A stretch of DNA of 64,000 nt from Gavia stellata (GCF_030936135.1 NC_082637.1:12165001-12229000), one strand, 5' to 3'. Shown: positions 1 through 25,069, numbered from the stretch's first letter. Notes: generated by a model not told the origin, from the sequence alone. Numbers and translations are program-made.

Positions 1-365
1 TGCAGCTGGGAATGTGCCAGAAGCATTTACGAGCATTATTAAAGCAGGGGTTATTTTTGGAGGAGCCTGGATCTGAAGGGTTTGCATTTTTTTTGCCTGT
101 GGAATACAGTTTATTTAGAGCAGAAAGATGGAGAGGGGTGGCGGGCTGCCTACACACCCTGTGTCGCCCTGAAATGCCATCCTATGGGCTGTGCACGTGC
201 TGGGTGTCCCCATGGGTGCCAGGGACGGTGGCACTGGGGTGCAAGGCAGAAGGGAGGTTGGTGCCAGGGGGCCTGCACGAAGCTGGGGCCCTCCTGCCCC
301 ACCGTGACGCAGGAGCTGGATGGGAAGGTCAGGGGCTCTGCTCGCTTCTCTCCTGGGGGATTTTC
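1..365. other. Upstream flank, no gene seen
   Basis: This is GC-rich sequence at the window edge. Its open frames have no splice-site context or recognisable protein similarity. It could hold distal regulatory sequence for TPM2 or the end of an unseen neighbour, but nothing visible supports either. Confidence 0.5.
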
Positions 366-1480
366 CCCATGTGGGCAGTGCCAGCCTATGGTGTCCCTAA
401 GTGCCATCACAGACCGTGGGTGTCCCCAACTGCAGTCACAGTCCGTGGGTGTCCCTGAGTGCAATCACAGCCTGTGGGCATCCCTCAGAGCAATCACAGC
501 CTGAGAGTGTCCCCAAGATTTCAGTGCCAGCCCATGGGTATCCCCAAGTGTTGTGCCAGCCCCTGAGGTGCCAGCAAGCAGGGTCCTCAGGCCCCAGGGT
601 GCAGTGACAGGGCAGGGTTGTGCCTAGGGCAGTGCAAGCCTTGCGATAACTCTCGCATGGGGACAGCTCTGGCCAAAGCAGAGGCAGGTCTCAAGCCCTG
701 GGGGTGTAACAGTCCCTGGGGCACAGTAACAGCGCACTGCCAGCCCATGCAGTACCCCAGCGCAGGGCCAGACCCGGCGCGTTCCCCACAGTGGTGAGAG
801 ACCACAGAGGGTCCTGCCCAGCCCAGAGCCACTGGGGAAGTGCCTCCAGAAATGCCCCTACCACAGCGCTCCGGGGTGTCCCTAGCACAGTGCCACTGGG
901 GTGTCCCTAGTGCAATACCCCTGGGGTGTCCCTAGTGCAATACCCCTGGGGTGTCTCTAGCACAGAGCCACCAGGGTGTCCCTAGCACAGTGTTGCTGGG
1001 CTGTCCCTAGTCCAGTGCCCCCGGGGTACCCCTAACACAGTGCCACTGGGGTGTCCCTCACCCAGTGCCACCAGGGTATCCCCAATGCAGTACCACTGGG
1101 GTGTCCCTAGTGCAGTGCCCCAGGGTCTCCTTCTCACAGTGCCCTGGGGTGTCCCTCGCACAAGGGTGTCCCTCGCCTGGTGCCCCCAGGGTGTCCCTCT
1201 CACAGTGCCACTGGGGTACCCCTAGTGCTGTGCCACCGGGACGTCCCTCTCACAGTGCCCCCGGGGTACCCCTCGTGCAACGCCCCCGGGGTACCCCTAG
1301 TGCAGTGCCCTGGGGTGTCCCTCGCCCAGGGATGTCCCCCGCCCGGCGCCAGCGGGGTACCCCTAGTGCAGTGTTCCGGGGTGTCCCTCTCACAGTGTCC
1401 CGGGGCGTCCCTTGCCCCGTGCCACGGGGGTACCCCGAGCGCAGCACCCCGGGGCGTCCCTCGCCCGGTGCCCGCCGGGG
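366..1480. repeat. GC-rich minisatellite upstream of TPM2 exon 1a
   Basis: A degenerate tandem array built around GGGTGTCCCTAGTGCAGTGCC-like units. The period is 29 bp at its left end (unit starts at 391, 420, 449) and about 25 bp around 901-926. It decays into the CpG-rich promoter near 1480. Long open frames cross it on both strands because the unit lacks stops; I do not read them as genes. Confidence 0.85.
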
Positions 1481-1530
1481 GTGCCGCCCCCCCCGTCCCG
1501 CTCGGTGCGGCGGCCGGTGGCGAGCCTGTC

Positions 1531-1539
1531 CCTAAAAGG
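1531..1539 (+). promoter_or_regulatory. TATA-like / near-CArG element of the TPM2 exon 1a promoter
   Basis: The sequence CCTAAAAGG lies about 175 bp before the exon 1a start codon in very GC-rich DNA. It could serve as a weak TATA element. It also resembles an SRF CArG box, CC(A/T)6GG, but is one A/T short. Muscle tropomyosin promoters commonly use such elements; the assignment here is inference. Confidence 0.3.
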
Positions 1540-1606
1540 TGCTGGCGGGCGGCGGGGGAGGTGCCGGGGCGGCCCCCGCGCGACGCGGCCCCTCCCCGGC
1601 TCTTAG

Positions 1607-15205
<13,599 letters not shown>

Positions 15206-15407
15206 GCTGCCCTGGGGAGCCCCCGTCCCTCTTCCCTGCCCCACACGTGCACCCCACTGGCACGCTCAGGATGTCATCAGCTGAACTGCGTCTTGGCCAA
15301 ATCCACACATCCATTGAGAAGGGAAGCCCTGCAGCCTTATGCTGTGGCTCAGGGGCGTCTTGTCTGTGCACAGCCTGACTGGCTCTGTCCTGTCTTCGTG
15401 TCCAAAT

Positions 15408-15413
15408 ATTAAA
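15408..15413 (+). promoter_or_regulatory. ATTAAA polyadenylation signal for exon 9d
   Basis: The common variant ATTAAA lies about 200 bp after the 9d stop and is followed by a GT-rich sequence, marking the distal end of TPM2. Confidence 0.85.
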
Positions 15414-15429
15414 GCAGTTTGACAAGGTG

Positions 15430-18400
15430 GATGGGTGTGCTTGGTCCTTGTGGGTGGATGCAGGCTCTGGGAGGCCTGGTGGGGGTCTCCCTGCCCAGTT
15501 CACACAAGCAGGCTCTGCAGGGGCTTGGGTCCAGGGTGGGCATGGCTGTCGTAAGGATGTCCTCTGCAGCCGTGGGGGGCTGGGAGCAATAATGCACGCG
15601 GTTTGGGCTGCATTCCCTCATCTCCATCACTTCCTTGGGATGCACAGGAAACCTCCATGTCTCAAGCTGTGGTGGGTTGACCCTTCCTGGACACCAGGTG
15701 CCCACCACTGCTCCATCACTCCCCCTCCTCAACTGGACAGAGGGAGAAAATACAATGAAAGGCTCATGGATTGAGATACCTGCTCCACTGTAGACCTCCA
15801 TGGGCTGTGGGGGGACAGCCTGCCTCACCATGGTCTTCACCATGGGCTCAGGGGAATCTCTGCTCCGGTGCCTGAAGCACCTCCTCCCCCTCCTTCTTCA
15901 CTGACCTTGGGGTCTGCAGGGTTGTTTCTCTCACATATTCTCACTCCTCTCTTCCGGCTGCTGTTGCACAGCAGATTTTCCCCCTTCTTAAATATGTTAC
16001 CATGGAGGCACTACCACTGCCACTGATGGGCTCGTCCTTGGCCAGCAGCGGATCTGTCTTGGAGCCAGCTGGCAGTGGCTTTATCGGACATAGGGGAAGC
16101 TTCTAGCAGCTTCTCACAGAAGCCACTCCTGTAGCCCAAACCGCTACCAAAACCTTGCCATGCAAACCCAATACACAAGCTCAGTCCAAACTGACCATCC
16201 TCTTCAAGTGCACAGTGATAGACATATGTCAGTGGTGTGTCTCCTTCCACAGCCAACGCTACCTACCCAGGGAAGTCACAAGGTCTTTGACCTCTCCATG
16301 GAGTCTGCTTCATGGTTCATGTTCATGATGCCATCTGAGCATGCATACAAGCGTGTGGCCATGCATGCACACATTATCAGTTATCAGGGTCTTCTCCAGG
16401 TCTGTGGTTAGCTGCTTACCCTGTGTACCAGCTCCATTTTCTATTAGCAGTCGCTGAATGCCTGCCTGAGAGACAGCTGTATAAACTAGCAAATATTAAT
16501 GCAGTAGGCAACCACTTCCCAAAGCATTCAGGAAGTTTCCTCCTGGTTTGCTGTATTTTCTCCAACACAAAGAGAAGAGCAGCAGGACATGCCGCATTGC
16601 TGTCACCAAAACGGGCTGGATTCCCTGGGGATGCCCAAAGTCATGATCTCGTCCTGCCCTCTGCTTCGGGCCTCTCCGTGATGTGCACTGAGCCCTGTTG
16701 TCCCACGCTACCTGGCGGATATCACTTTAAAAGCACAGTCTCATGCTGCCAGGAAAACATAATTCAGGCTGACCCCTTGCTGAGCTGGGCCATCGCCCTA
16801 GCGATCGGCCAGCAGGCGTAGCTTTCGTTATCTGCTTTCCTTTATTTGCTCTGCCTTGCAGCTCAGGAAAGGAGGGTGGTGAGATTGCTTCTCTTTCCTG
16901 CCCAGGTGCTGCTGGCCTCCTGCCCTCCCCCTGGCCCGACACCTCTGGTTTGTGGCTCTGAGAGTTTCTCCTACAGGGAAAAGGGCTCTCCTTGCATGGG
17001 GTGCTCATTTTCTGGTTGTCCTCCCAGGGTGCAAGACCCACCATGAGCCGCAGCCTTCTGCCCTGGATGTGCTGGAGGGAAGGACGGTGCAGGGCTATCC
17101 TGCCCTGCCGAGCTGGCCCTGTGCAAGGGCTGGAGCTCCTCCTTGGGTCCGCCTTGCTTTTCTGCTGCACATCAGCTGAGCGATCCAGTTGTTTGGTCAA
17201 AGCAGCTTCCAGGTTGGGGCTTGTCAGGCTGCGAAAGGAACGAGAGTGTAAAACCACCTCTTCTCTGGGAGCCTGCACCCTGCACTGCAAACAAGCCTGC
17301 CCTGCGCTCCTATCAGGGTGCGTCCCCAGCGCCCAGACTCTGGGCGCCCTTTGCCTTCCTGCTGGGACAAAGAGCCCTTTCACACCCAGTGTTTTTCCCC
17401 TTAGCTGCTGCTGCCTCCTGGTTTGGACCAGTCCGTTTAACTTAACCGTTTACACCCCGCTGCAAGGGCCTTTTTTTTTTTCCTTTGGCAGTGAGATCCT
17501 GGCTGCTGTTCCCAGATGATGCTCTGCCCCAAAGACTTGGGCCTATCTTTCATGGTTCAGCAAAGCTTTGCATTTTCTCCATTCTCCTACCCATCTCCTT
17601 CCCCCCACTGCTCTGCAGAAAGATGCAGGCTGGGGGAAGCTCTGGGAGGCTGAGGCACCGTGGAGTTGCTGGCAAGGGAGCTTGACCTGGAGGCATGTCT
17701 CCCCACATGCATCACTCAGACCTACACTGAAGACTGCAGTGCCCGTCCCCTCCTCCCTCCCTCCCCCTGCACCTCTCCCGTTGAATTTCAACCTTTGGAT
17801 TTGTTGATCTTGGCCTGACAGACCGAAGATCTCCCGAAGAGCTTTCAGCCCTGGCGTGGGCTGCCACCCCATTGATAAACCACCACATTAACTTCCGGTA
17901 GCCTCTCACCTCTGCTCTCTTCTCCAGTTTTCTCATTGCTCTGGTGCCTCATCTCATCCCCGAATCCTTCCTGTTCAATACCCTTGAACTATGCACTGGA
18001 GGCGAAGGACCACACAAAATGCATCACAGAGACATTTTGATGAGACATGTTGAGCCGTGCAGAGCCAGACACAGACCACCGCCACTCCCCAGTCCCTCCC
18101 TGCATTTACAGCCCGAGACATTTGGGTGAGGGCGGGAAGAGCTGTGTTGCTGAGCTGTGTGGGTTTTGCAGGGCTCTGGGTAATTTCAGAAAAGGTCAGG
18201 CCGCCTAAAGCCAAATACGGCACAAAGCTCCCAGTCTCCAAATGAGCATTACCGATTTGTTGATCCCAGCAGAAGACAAGACAGCTGGAGGAAAACGCAG
18301 ACAGCCATAACCACATGGCACTGTCTCATTTCTGTACAAGTTATGTACGTCCCATATGCAGCACTCGGTACCGCACCCCGTATCAGGGCAGTGCCGCCTG

Positions 18401-18539
18401 AGCTGTGAATGTGGAACAGGCAGCGCAGGAGAAGCTTGTGGCCCCTGCCCCACACGCTCCAGGGCTGCAGGGGGTCTGAGAGCAGTGCCAGAGCCCCCCT
18501 GCAGCAAGGCAGGCCTATGGCAGGGTGACAGGCAGCTAG
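15430..18539. other. TPM2-APH1 intergenic spacer, no gene seen
   Basis: About 3 kb, less GC-rich in its middle. Many short open frames occur on both strands, but none has a recognisable protein or supported splice pattern. I saw no clear repeat family. Confidence 0.5.
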
Positions 18540-19120
18540 AGACCCTTGGGGACAGTCAGCACGCCTCACCCAACCCCTGGCACCCTTGGCTGGCCCAGGT
18601 CCTGGGGCACAGCGCAGGGCCCCCCTCCCTGGGTGGCCCCTGTGAGGGCTGTGGTGACAAGGCCAGACTCGCCTGGGAGCAGGCTGTGTCCCCAGGGTAC
18701 AGGCTGTGTCCCCAAGGTACAGGCTGTGTCCTTCCATGACACGACCAGATCCCATCCTGTGCGCGCTGCGTCCGCCTGGTGCAGGCCGCACCCACCCGTG
18801 ACAGGACCAAGTTACCCCCGGCGACAGGCTGTGGCCTCCCGCCCGCCGGTGCAAGCCATGTCCCCCCCAGTGCTGGCTGCGCCCCCAGCCACGGCACAGG
18901 TCCCCCCGTGACACGCCTGAGCCCCCCAGCGCAGGCCATGCCCCGCCATCACAGGCCCAGGGCCCACCCCCTGACAGGCCCAAGCCCCGGGGTTCAGGCC
19001 GTGTCCCCTCAGTGCAGGCCGTGCCTCCGCCCGCGACAGGCCCCGCTCCCCCCCGGTGCGAGACCCGACCCCCCGCTGCCAGCCGCGCCCCGCCATGACA
19101 GGCCCTCATCCCGCCCCCGA
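18540..19120. repeat. Degenerate GC-rich tandem repeat upstream of the APH1 promoter
   Basis: Units built on CAGGCTGTGTCCCCAG and CAGGCCGTGTCCCC recur with irregular roughly 17-50 bp spacing, clearest at 18680-18740 and 18960-19040. They fade into the CpG island of APH1. Confidence 0.65.
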
Positions 19121-19285
19121 CCCCGCCCCAGCGCGCCGCTTCCGGCGGCCGCGGCGTGCGCAGGCGGCGCGTGACGTCAGGCGGCCCCGGAAGGGCGGGG
19201 GAGGGGAAGCGGGCCGCGGGGCCGGTCCGGTCCGGTCCGAGCTTCCGGGTCCCGTCCCGGGTCCCGCGTCCCGGGTCCCGCCGCC
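19121..19285 (+). promoter_or_regulatory. TATA-less CpG-island promoter of APH1 with CRE, NRF1-, ETS- and Sp1-like sites
   Basis: A perfect palindromic CRE, TGACGTCA, lies at 19172-19179. Around it are an ETS-like CTTCCGG near 19139, an NRF1-like TGCGCAGGCG near 19157, a second ETS-like CCGGAAG near 19187 and a GGGCGGGG Sp1 box near 19194, all within about 65 bp. This is a typical ubiquitous promoter with initiation about 80-100 bp before the start codon. Short GGTCC/GGGTCCC duplications fill the 5' UTR. Confidence 0.7.
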
Positions 19286-19398
19286 ATGACGCTCGCCGTC
19301 TTCTTCGGGTGCACCTTCATCGCTTTCGGGCCGGCGCTCGGACTCTTCCTCTTCACCATCGCCCGCGACCCGCTCCGCATCATCATCCTCATCGCCGG
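19286..19398 (+). CDS. APH1: APH1 exon 1
   Basis: 113 bp, encoding residues 1-37 and two bases of Gly38. It covers the first membrane helix and the loop DPLRIIILIA. The ATG sits in CCGCCATGA context; donor GTCAGT. Confidence 0.95.
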
Positions 19399-22300
19399 GT
19401 CAGTCCCGCACCGGGAGCGGCACCGGGGGGGGCACTGGTGCCACCGTGGGTTCTGGTACTGGTACCAGTACTGGTGTGGCACCAGTATTGGTGGTGGTAC
19501 CAGTATGGGCGTGACAGGGGCGCTGGTACCAGTGCTGCTACTGGTACCGGTATGGGTGTGATGGGGTGTTGGTACCAGTACCAGTACTGGTACCAGTATG
19601 GGTGTGATGGGGTGCTGGTACCAGTACCAGTACTGGTACCAGTATGGGTGTGATGGGGTGCTGGTACCAGTACCAGTACTGGTACCAGTATGGGTGTGAT
19701 GGGGTGCTGGTACCAAGCCGGTACTGGTAACGGTATGGGCGTGATGGGGTGCTGGTACCAGTACCAGTACTGGTACCAGTATGGGTGTGATGGGGTGCTG
19801 GTACTAGTACCAGTACTGGTACCAGTATGGGTGTGATGGCGTGCTGGTACCAGTGCCGGTACTGGTACCAGTATGGGTGTGATGGCGTGCTGGTACCAGT
19901 GCCGGTACTGGTACCAGTATGGGTGTGATGGGGTGCTGGTACCAGTGCCGGTACTGGTAACGGTATGGGTGTGATGGAGTGCTGGTACCAGTGCCGGTGC
20001 TGGTACCAGTATGGGCGTGACAGGGGTGCTGGTACCAGTGCCGGTGCTGGTACCGGTATGGGCGTGATGGGGTGCTGGTACCAGTGCCAGTGCTGGTACC
20101 GGTATGGGCGTGACAGGGGTGCTGATACCAGTGCCAGTGCTGGTACCAGTATGGGTGTGATGGGGTGCTGGTACCAATGCTGCTACTGGTACCAGTATGG
20201 GCGTGATGGGTTGCTGGTACCAGTGCCGGTGTTGGTACCGGTATGGGTGTGATGGGGTGCTGGTACCAGTGCCGGTGCTGGTACCGGTATGGGCGTGATG
20301 GGGTGCTGGTACCAGTGATGGTGCTGGTACCAGTATGGGCATGACAGGGGTGCTGGTACCAGTGCCAGTGCTGGTACCAGTATGGGTGTGATGGGGTGCT
20401 GGTACCAGTGCCGGTGCTGGTACCGGTATGGGTGTGATGGGGTGCTGGTACCAGTGATGGTGCTGGTACCAGTATGGGCGTGACAGGGGTGCTGGTACCA
20501 GTGCCGGTGCTGGTACCGGTATGGGCGCGATGGGGTGCTGGTACCAGTGATGGTGCTGGTACCAGTATGGGTGTGATGGGGTGCTGGTACCAGTGCCGGT
20601 GCTGGTACCGGTATGGGCGTGATGGGGTGCTGGTACCAGTGATGGTGCTGGTACCAGTATGGGCGTGGCAGGGGTGCTGGTACCAGTGCCAGTGCTGGTA
20701 CCAGTATGGGTGTGATGGGGTGCTGGTACCAATGCTGCTACTGGTACCAGTATGGGCGTGATGGGGTGCTGGTACCAGTGCTGGTGTTGGTACCGGTATG
20801 GGTGTGATGGGGTGCTGGTACCAGTGCCGGTGCTGGTACCAGTATGGGTGTGATGGGGTGCTGGTACCAGAGCTGGTGCTGGTACCGGTATAAGAATCAC
20901 AGGGGCACTGGTACCAGTATGGGCATGACAGGGGCGCTGGTACCAGCGTGGGTGTGACAGGGACGTGACTGGTACTGGCAGAGGCACAACGCGGGGACCA
21001 GTACCAATACTCATACTGGTGCTGTTGTGGGCACAACAGGGGCACCAGTACCAGTGCTCAGACTGGTGCTGTTGCTTGCATGACAGGGGCACCAATATTG
21101 TTTCTCTTACTGGTACAGTCATGGGTACGTTAGGGACACCAGTACTCGTACTGGTGGTCGTGGTCATGACAGCAGCACCAGTGTTGGTGCTCCTACCCTT
21201 GTGAGTGCGACAGGGGCACCAGTATCCATATTTGTACTGGTACCATTGCAGCCACAGCAGGAGCACTGGTATTTGTACTGGTACCATTGTGGGCATGCAG
21301 GGATACCAGTACTGGTACTTGTACTGGTGCCATTCTTTGCACAAACAGGGGCACCAGTACTGGTATTTTACTGGTACCATTGTGGTCACCGCATGGCATG
21401 GGCATGATGGGGAGGACACTGGTATCTGCAGTGGCATGGGATGGGTGGAGCACCAGTACCAGTGCAGGGCTGCTAGTGGTAGTGGTGCGTGCATGCAGCA
21501 GGGTCACTGGTACCAGTACCACTGTGGGATCAGTAGGGTGTGGTACTAGAACTGGTACCAGCATGGATATGAGCCTGCTGCTGGTACTGCTACTGGTGTG
21601 GGCACAACAGGGGCAGTGGTGCCAGTACTGGTTTACCAGCGGAGGAGGAGTGCAGGCACAGCAGCGATACCAGTACAGGCACCACCTGCCCAGCACTGCT
21701 ACCAGAACGGTGCTGGTACTGGTAGGAGAGTGGGCCAGGCTGGGGCACAGCTGCCAGTGCCAGTACCAACACAGAGGGGTGCAGATGTAGTGCCAATGGG
21801 CATGGCACTGGCACTGGCACTGGTCCTGGCACAGCACCGGTGCCAGCAGGTGCTTTCTGTCTTGCAGGGCTTTCTTCTGGCTGGTGTCGCTGCTGCTCTC
21901 CTCCCTTATCTGGTTTATCGCGGTTAAAGCCAGCGACCCCCGGGATGAGCCGTTGCAGAAGGGGCTCTTGATATTCGGTGTGATGTTCTCTGTGCTGCTG
22001 CAGGAGGCATTCCGCTTCCTCTACTACAAGCTCCTCAGGTAAGGGCATTTCCCACCCTTCTCCAGCGCTGCCAGATGGTCCTCCCGTCCTCCCAGCTGTC
22101 GTGGGTGCCAGATTTCAGCTGGGAGCTCCTGGGCTAGGGGGGGATGCCAAGGTGGCACCAAGCCACCTTGGTCCTCACAGGGAGCGCACGGGTGGTGCCT
22201 GTGTTGATACATTGACCTCGAGTGGGTCAGATGGTGGAGCAGAGCAGCTCTAAGGTCTGGAGGACCCAGGACTGAGGTGGCTGGTAGCATGTCCCTGAAT

Positions 22301-25069
22301 TCAGGACAGGTAGGCTGTGGGTTTGGGCTGCTGTAGGACGTGTCACATCCTCTCTGCCCTGGTGACTAGCACCAGCAGTGCTCCCGCAGCGCAGCTCGGG
22401 GGGATGCCAGGCACTGGGAAATGCCCGCTTTGCTGTGTGGGGGACAGAGAAGGGTTAAGGATATAACCTCACCACTTGGCAAGTCTTGTTCCTTTCTTAG
22501 GGATGGTTTTGTGTGAGCAGGTACAGCCTGGAGGTGGTTTTGGGCCTCTGTGGGGTGGCACATTGCCGCCGACCCTGTGCTCAGTGCCCTGGCCAGCCCA
22601 GGGCAAAGTCTCTGCGCAGCCTCAGCAGCTCCCGGCTTTCCTGGTGCTGCCAGCGCAGAGGACGGGGTCTTGTGCCGCCTGCTGGGCGAGCAGATGCTGC
22701 ACCCTGTCCTGCACTTGGACGGACAGATGCTGCGCTGAGGCTGGGCAGGCAGACAAGGGGAGATGATGCTGGGGTTGGCATCCCTCATACCCCCCCAGGC
22801 TTTCTGGCTGGCTGGGCGCTGGCAAGGGGCTGGGCGAAGGCCAGGGGGGCCCGGTATTCAGGCTCGCACCGCTCCCTGCGGCAGGGTGCTGCCAGAGGTG
22901 GGCAAGCAGAGGGTAGCAGAGCTCTGCGAAGCAGCCTCTGATACAAACCACTGTTTTATTTGCCTTGTGGGTCTCCGCTTGCAAGCACTGCTGTCCTCCC
23001 CGGGCTGAGGAGCCGTTTGGCATCCTCCTCACCTGGCACACCTCTAGCTGATAAAAATTGTGAAGCCCACCCCTCCTAGTTTATCTCCCCAAAGAATTTT
23101 CCTAGCTCTTTGAGCTTTTCCCCATACCCCCTCCATTTTTTTTCAACATCTTCTAAGAGTATAAATATGAAGATCAGGTACACCCTCCTAGCATGCGCCT
23201 CCCATGCCTGCACTGGGGTTGTTTTCTGTGAGGAGGTGCTGCTTGCTTTGCACCTGATGTCCTGCTTGCCCCAGCCCTGCTCTGTGGTGTTGGCTGGCAC
23301 CCACATTCCTCTGTGTAAAATCTTTCTGTGTGGCTTCTCATGGCTTTCACATGTGTGGTTTGTCCGGTGGTTCAGGGCAGTCACACGGATGCTCTCCATG
23401 GTGGCTGTGGCAGCTCAGTGATGGGGAGGTTACCAGCGGGGTGGGATGGTGCAGAGTGAGACCCCAGTCCCGACTGCTCCATCCTGGTGCTGCACCATGC
23501 TTCGGGAAGTGGCCAGGCTGTGCTGGGCTCCAGCATGCTCTCACCCCACAGGAAGGCCATCGAGGGGCTGGTGGCCCTCAGCGAGGACGGCTGCTCCCCC
23601 ATTTCCATCCAGCAAATGGCTTATGGTGAGTGCCGCGCAGAGCAGGGCACCCTGACCGCAGAGCCAGGGTTGAGCCCGGGCAGGGCTGTGTGTGATGCTG
23701 GGGGGAAAGGGAGGTTTCTCATGCCAAAGCTGGCTGGAAGATGCCTGGGGTGGCCCTGGGAGGCTCAGAGCCTGACGTTGTCCCTGTCCCTGCAGTGGCT
23801 GGCGTGGGCTTTGGGCTCATGAGCGGCGCCTTCTCCATGATCAATCTCCTGGCAGATGCGTTAGGGCCCGGCACCGTGGGCATCCATGGGGACTCACAGC
23901 TCTACTTCCTGACCTCAGGTGAGCAACCGGCACCTTTCGCTCACGTCTCTGCCCCACCACAGAGGTGGCAGACCCAGGGGGGCTGGAGTCTCCCCTCCAT
24001 GCTATCCCCTCCATGCTGCACCCTCTACCCAGTCCCTCACAGTCCCATGTCACATCTCTCTGTGCCAAAGCCTTCTTTCTGTCCCCTGTGACCCTCCTCG
24101 CTCCTCTCCCCCATCCCTCCCACACTCGGTCTGCCCTAGCACCTCCCAGTCCAGCCCAGCAGTGCCCCTGCTCCCCTTTCCTGGCTCCTCTCCATCACTC
24201 CCCAAGCCTGCAGGCCAGGTCAGGGCGGGTGGTTCCCTGGTGACACCCCTCTGCTGCTCCCTGCAGCTTTTATGACCATGGTGCTGATTTTCCTTCACAC
24301 CTTCTGGGGGATCCTCTTCTTCCATGGCTGTGAGCATCGGCGCTGGTGGGAGATCATGGCGGTCGTTGTCATGCACCTCGCTGTTTCGGGGTCGGTGAGT
24401 AGCTGGGGGCAGAGTTCTTTGCCGGGACCTATCTTCAGGGACAGTTGTGGTGTGTGCTGGTCCCTGTGCCGGCGGTGGGGGGGAACAGCCTTTGGCACTA
24501 GTGAAGCAGTTGGGTTTGGGGGACTTGTAGCTGGCCCTTCACAAACTGAATCCTGGAGCTAGTGTCCCCTGTCCCACTCTGCTCGTCAAGGCGGTGACGC
24601 TGCCACCCATCCTGTTGCTGTCCTCTCCTGCCTGCTCACCCCTCTCCTCTCCCACCTCTCTCCCCAGACGTTTTGCAACCCCCTGTACGTGGGCAGCCTC
24701 GTGCCCTCCTACCTGCTGATGGCTGCTGCCGCTGCCTGGGCTTACCTACTCTCGGGAGGATCTGCCCAGAACCTGCGGCGCTTCCTGCTCTGTAAGTCTG
24801 GCTCCATAAAGGGGATGGGGGTCCCTATGGGTCCCTTGGGGTACCAGGACTGGTGCTGGGATGGGGAGAGGGTGTCACTGGGGCTGGAACAAGGGCATCA
24901 TCCCCTTGGCTGCCAGACTGGAGGAGAAGCTGGGTTTTGGGGCTGTGGTTGGGTTGTTGCCTCTCGTGGGGGAAGTGGGTGGGGTAAGGAGTCTGGTGAA
25001 AACTGACCCCCTCTCCTCTTGGTTCCTGCAGGTCTACAGAGTGGACCCAGCCCCCAGCTGGGATCCTGA
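19286..25069 (+). CDS. APH1: APH1 family gamma-secretase subunit (7 coding exons)
   Basis: APH1 is the seven-pass scaffold subunit of gamma-secretase; with presenilin, nicastrin and PEN2 it cleaves Notch, APP and other membrane stubs. Exons: 19286-19398, 21868-22038, 23552-23625, 23796-23918, 24267-24394, 24668-24791, 25032-25069; 771 bp, 256 residues, all junctions in phase. It starts MTLAVFFGCTFIAFGPALGL. Gly122, Gly126 and Gly130 form the GxxxG motif of the fourth helix, and His171 (FLHTFWG) and His197 (VMHLAV) are at the human positions. The sequence is a mosaic: FIAFGPAL and FMT read like APH1B, whereas LSEDG.SPISI.QMAY reads like APH1A. Flanked by TPM2 and CA9, it is probably a third vertebrate paralogue rather than either human gene. 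The paralogue letter is left open. Confidence 0.95.
19435..20960. repeat. 46-bp minisatellite rich in GGTACC palindromes (APH1 intron 1)
   Basis: About 33 head-to-tail units of 46-47 bp alternate GGTACCAGTGCCGGTGCTGG and TACCAGTATGGGTGTGATGG segments. Many units contain perfect or near-perfect dyads such as GGTACCAGTACTGGTACC. Variants (CCAGTGCC, CCAGTGATGG, TGACAGGGG for TGATGGGG) are ordered, suggesting multi-unit amplification. All minus-strand frames are nearly stop-free, giving 701- and 413-codon frames that are not genes. Confidence 0.95.
20961..21845. repeat. Decayed extension of the APH1 intron-1 array
   Basis: ACTGGTACCA, CCAGTACTGGTA and GGCACCAGTA words recur without strict period. 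They look like older, diverged units of the neighbouring 46-bp array. Confidence 0.75.
21868..22038 (+). CDS. APH1: APH1 exon 2
   Basis: 171 bp, completing Gly38 and encoding AFFWLVSLLLSSLIWFIAVK onward to FRFLYYKLL plus two bases of Arg95. It covers helices 2 and 3 and the conserved QEAFRF.YYKLL signature. Confidence 0.96.
22039..23551. other. APH1 intron 2, no further gene seen
   Basis: GC-rich on the left and more AT-rich at 23040-23180. No repeat family or exon is recognised. Confidence 0.5.
23552..23625 (+). CDS. APH1: APH1 exon 3
   Basis: 74 bp encoding (R)KAIEGLVALSEDGCSPISIQ then QMAY and one base of Val120. The segment matches the APH1A loop more closely than the APH1B loop. Confidence 0.95.
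23796..23918 (+). CDS. APH1: APH1 exon 4
   Basis: 123 bp encoding (V)AGVGFGLMSGAFSMINLLAD onward to GDSQLYFLTS. It carries the GxxxGxxxG motif at Gly122/126/130 needed for complex assembly and the strongly conserved LGPGTVGIHGDS loop. Confidence 0.96.
24267..24394 (+). CDS. APH1: APH1 exon 5
   Basis: 128 bp, encoding (A)FMTMVLIFLHTFWGILFFHG onward to VVVMHLAVSGS. It contains the conserved membrane histidines His171 and His197. Donor GTGAGT. Confidence 0.96.
24668..24791 (+). CDS. APH1: APH1 exon 6
   Basis: 124 bp encoding TFCNPLYVGSLVPSYLLMAA onward to GGSAQNLRRFLL and one base of Cys245. This is the seventh membrane helix with an unusual run of alanines (MAAAAAWAY). Confidence 0.94.
25032..25069 (+). 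CDS. APH1: APH1 exon 7 (short C-terminal tail)
   Basis: 38 bp completing Cys245 and encoding LQSGPSPQLGS then TGA. The tail is unlike the human APH1A or APH1B tails. A second AG at 25038-25039 could be an alternative acceptor, so the extreme C-terminus is the least certain part of this gene. Confidence 0.75.

Larger units (their letters stand above)
19399..21867. other. APH1 intron 1, composed almost entirely of tandem-repeat DNA
   Basis: The intron runs from the GTCAGT donor to the CTTGCAG acceptor. It is filled by a 46-bp array (19435-20960) and by degenerate GGTACCA/CTGGTA-rich sequence of the same origin up to about 21840. Little unique intronic sequence remains. Confidence 0.85.

Noticed and set aside
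19389-21494. 701-codon minus-strand open frame (Thr/Ser/Tyr/His/Pro repeat protein) and a 413-codon companion
   Set aside because: It lies wholly in the APH1 intron-1 array. All minus-strand frames are open because the 46-bp unit lacks stops in any phase, with a 46-residue period from three units. No promoter, splice or family support.
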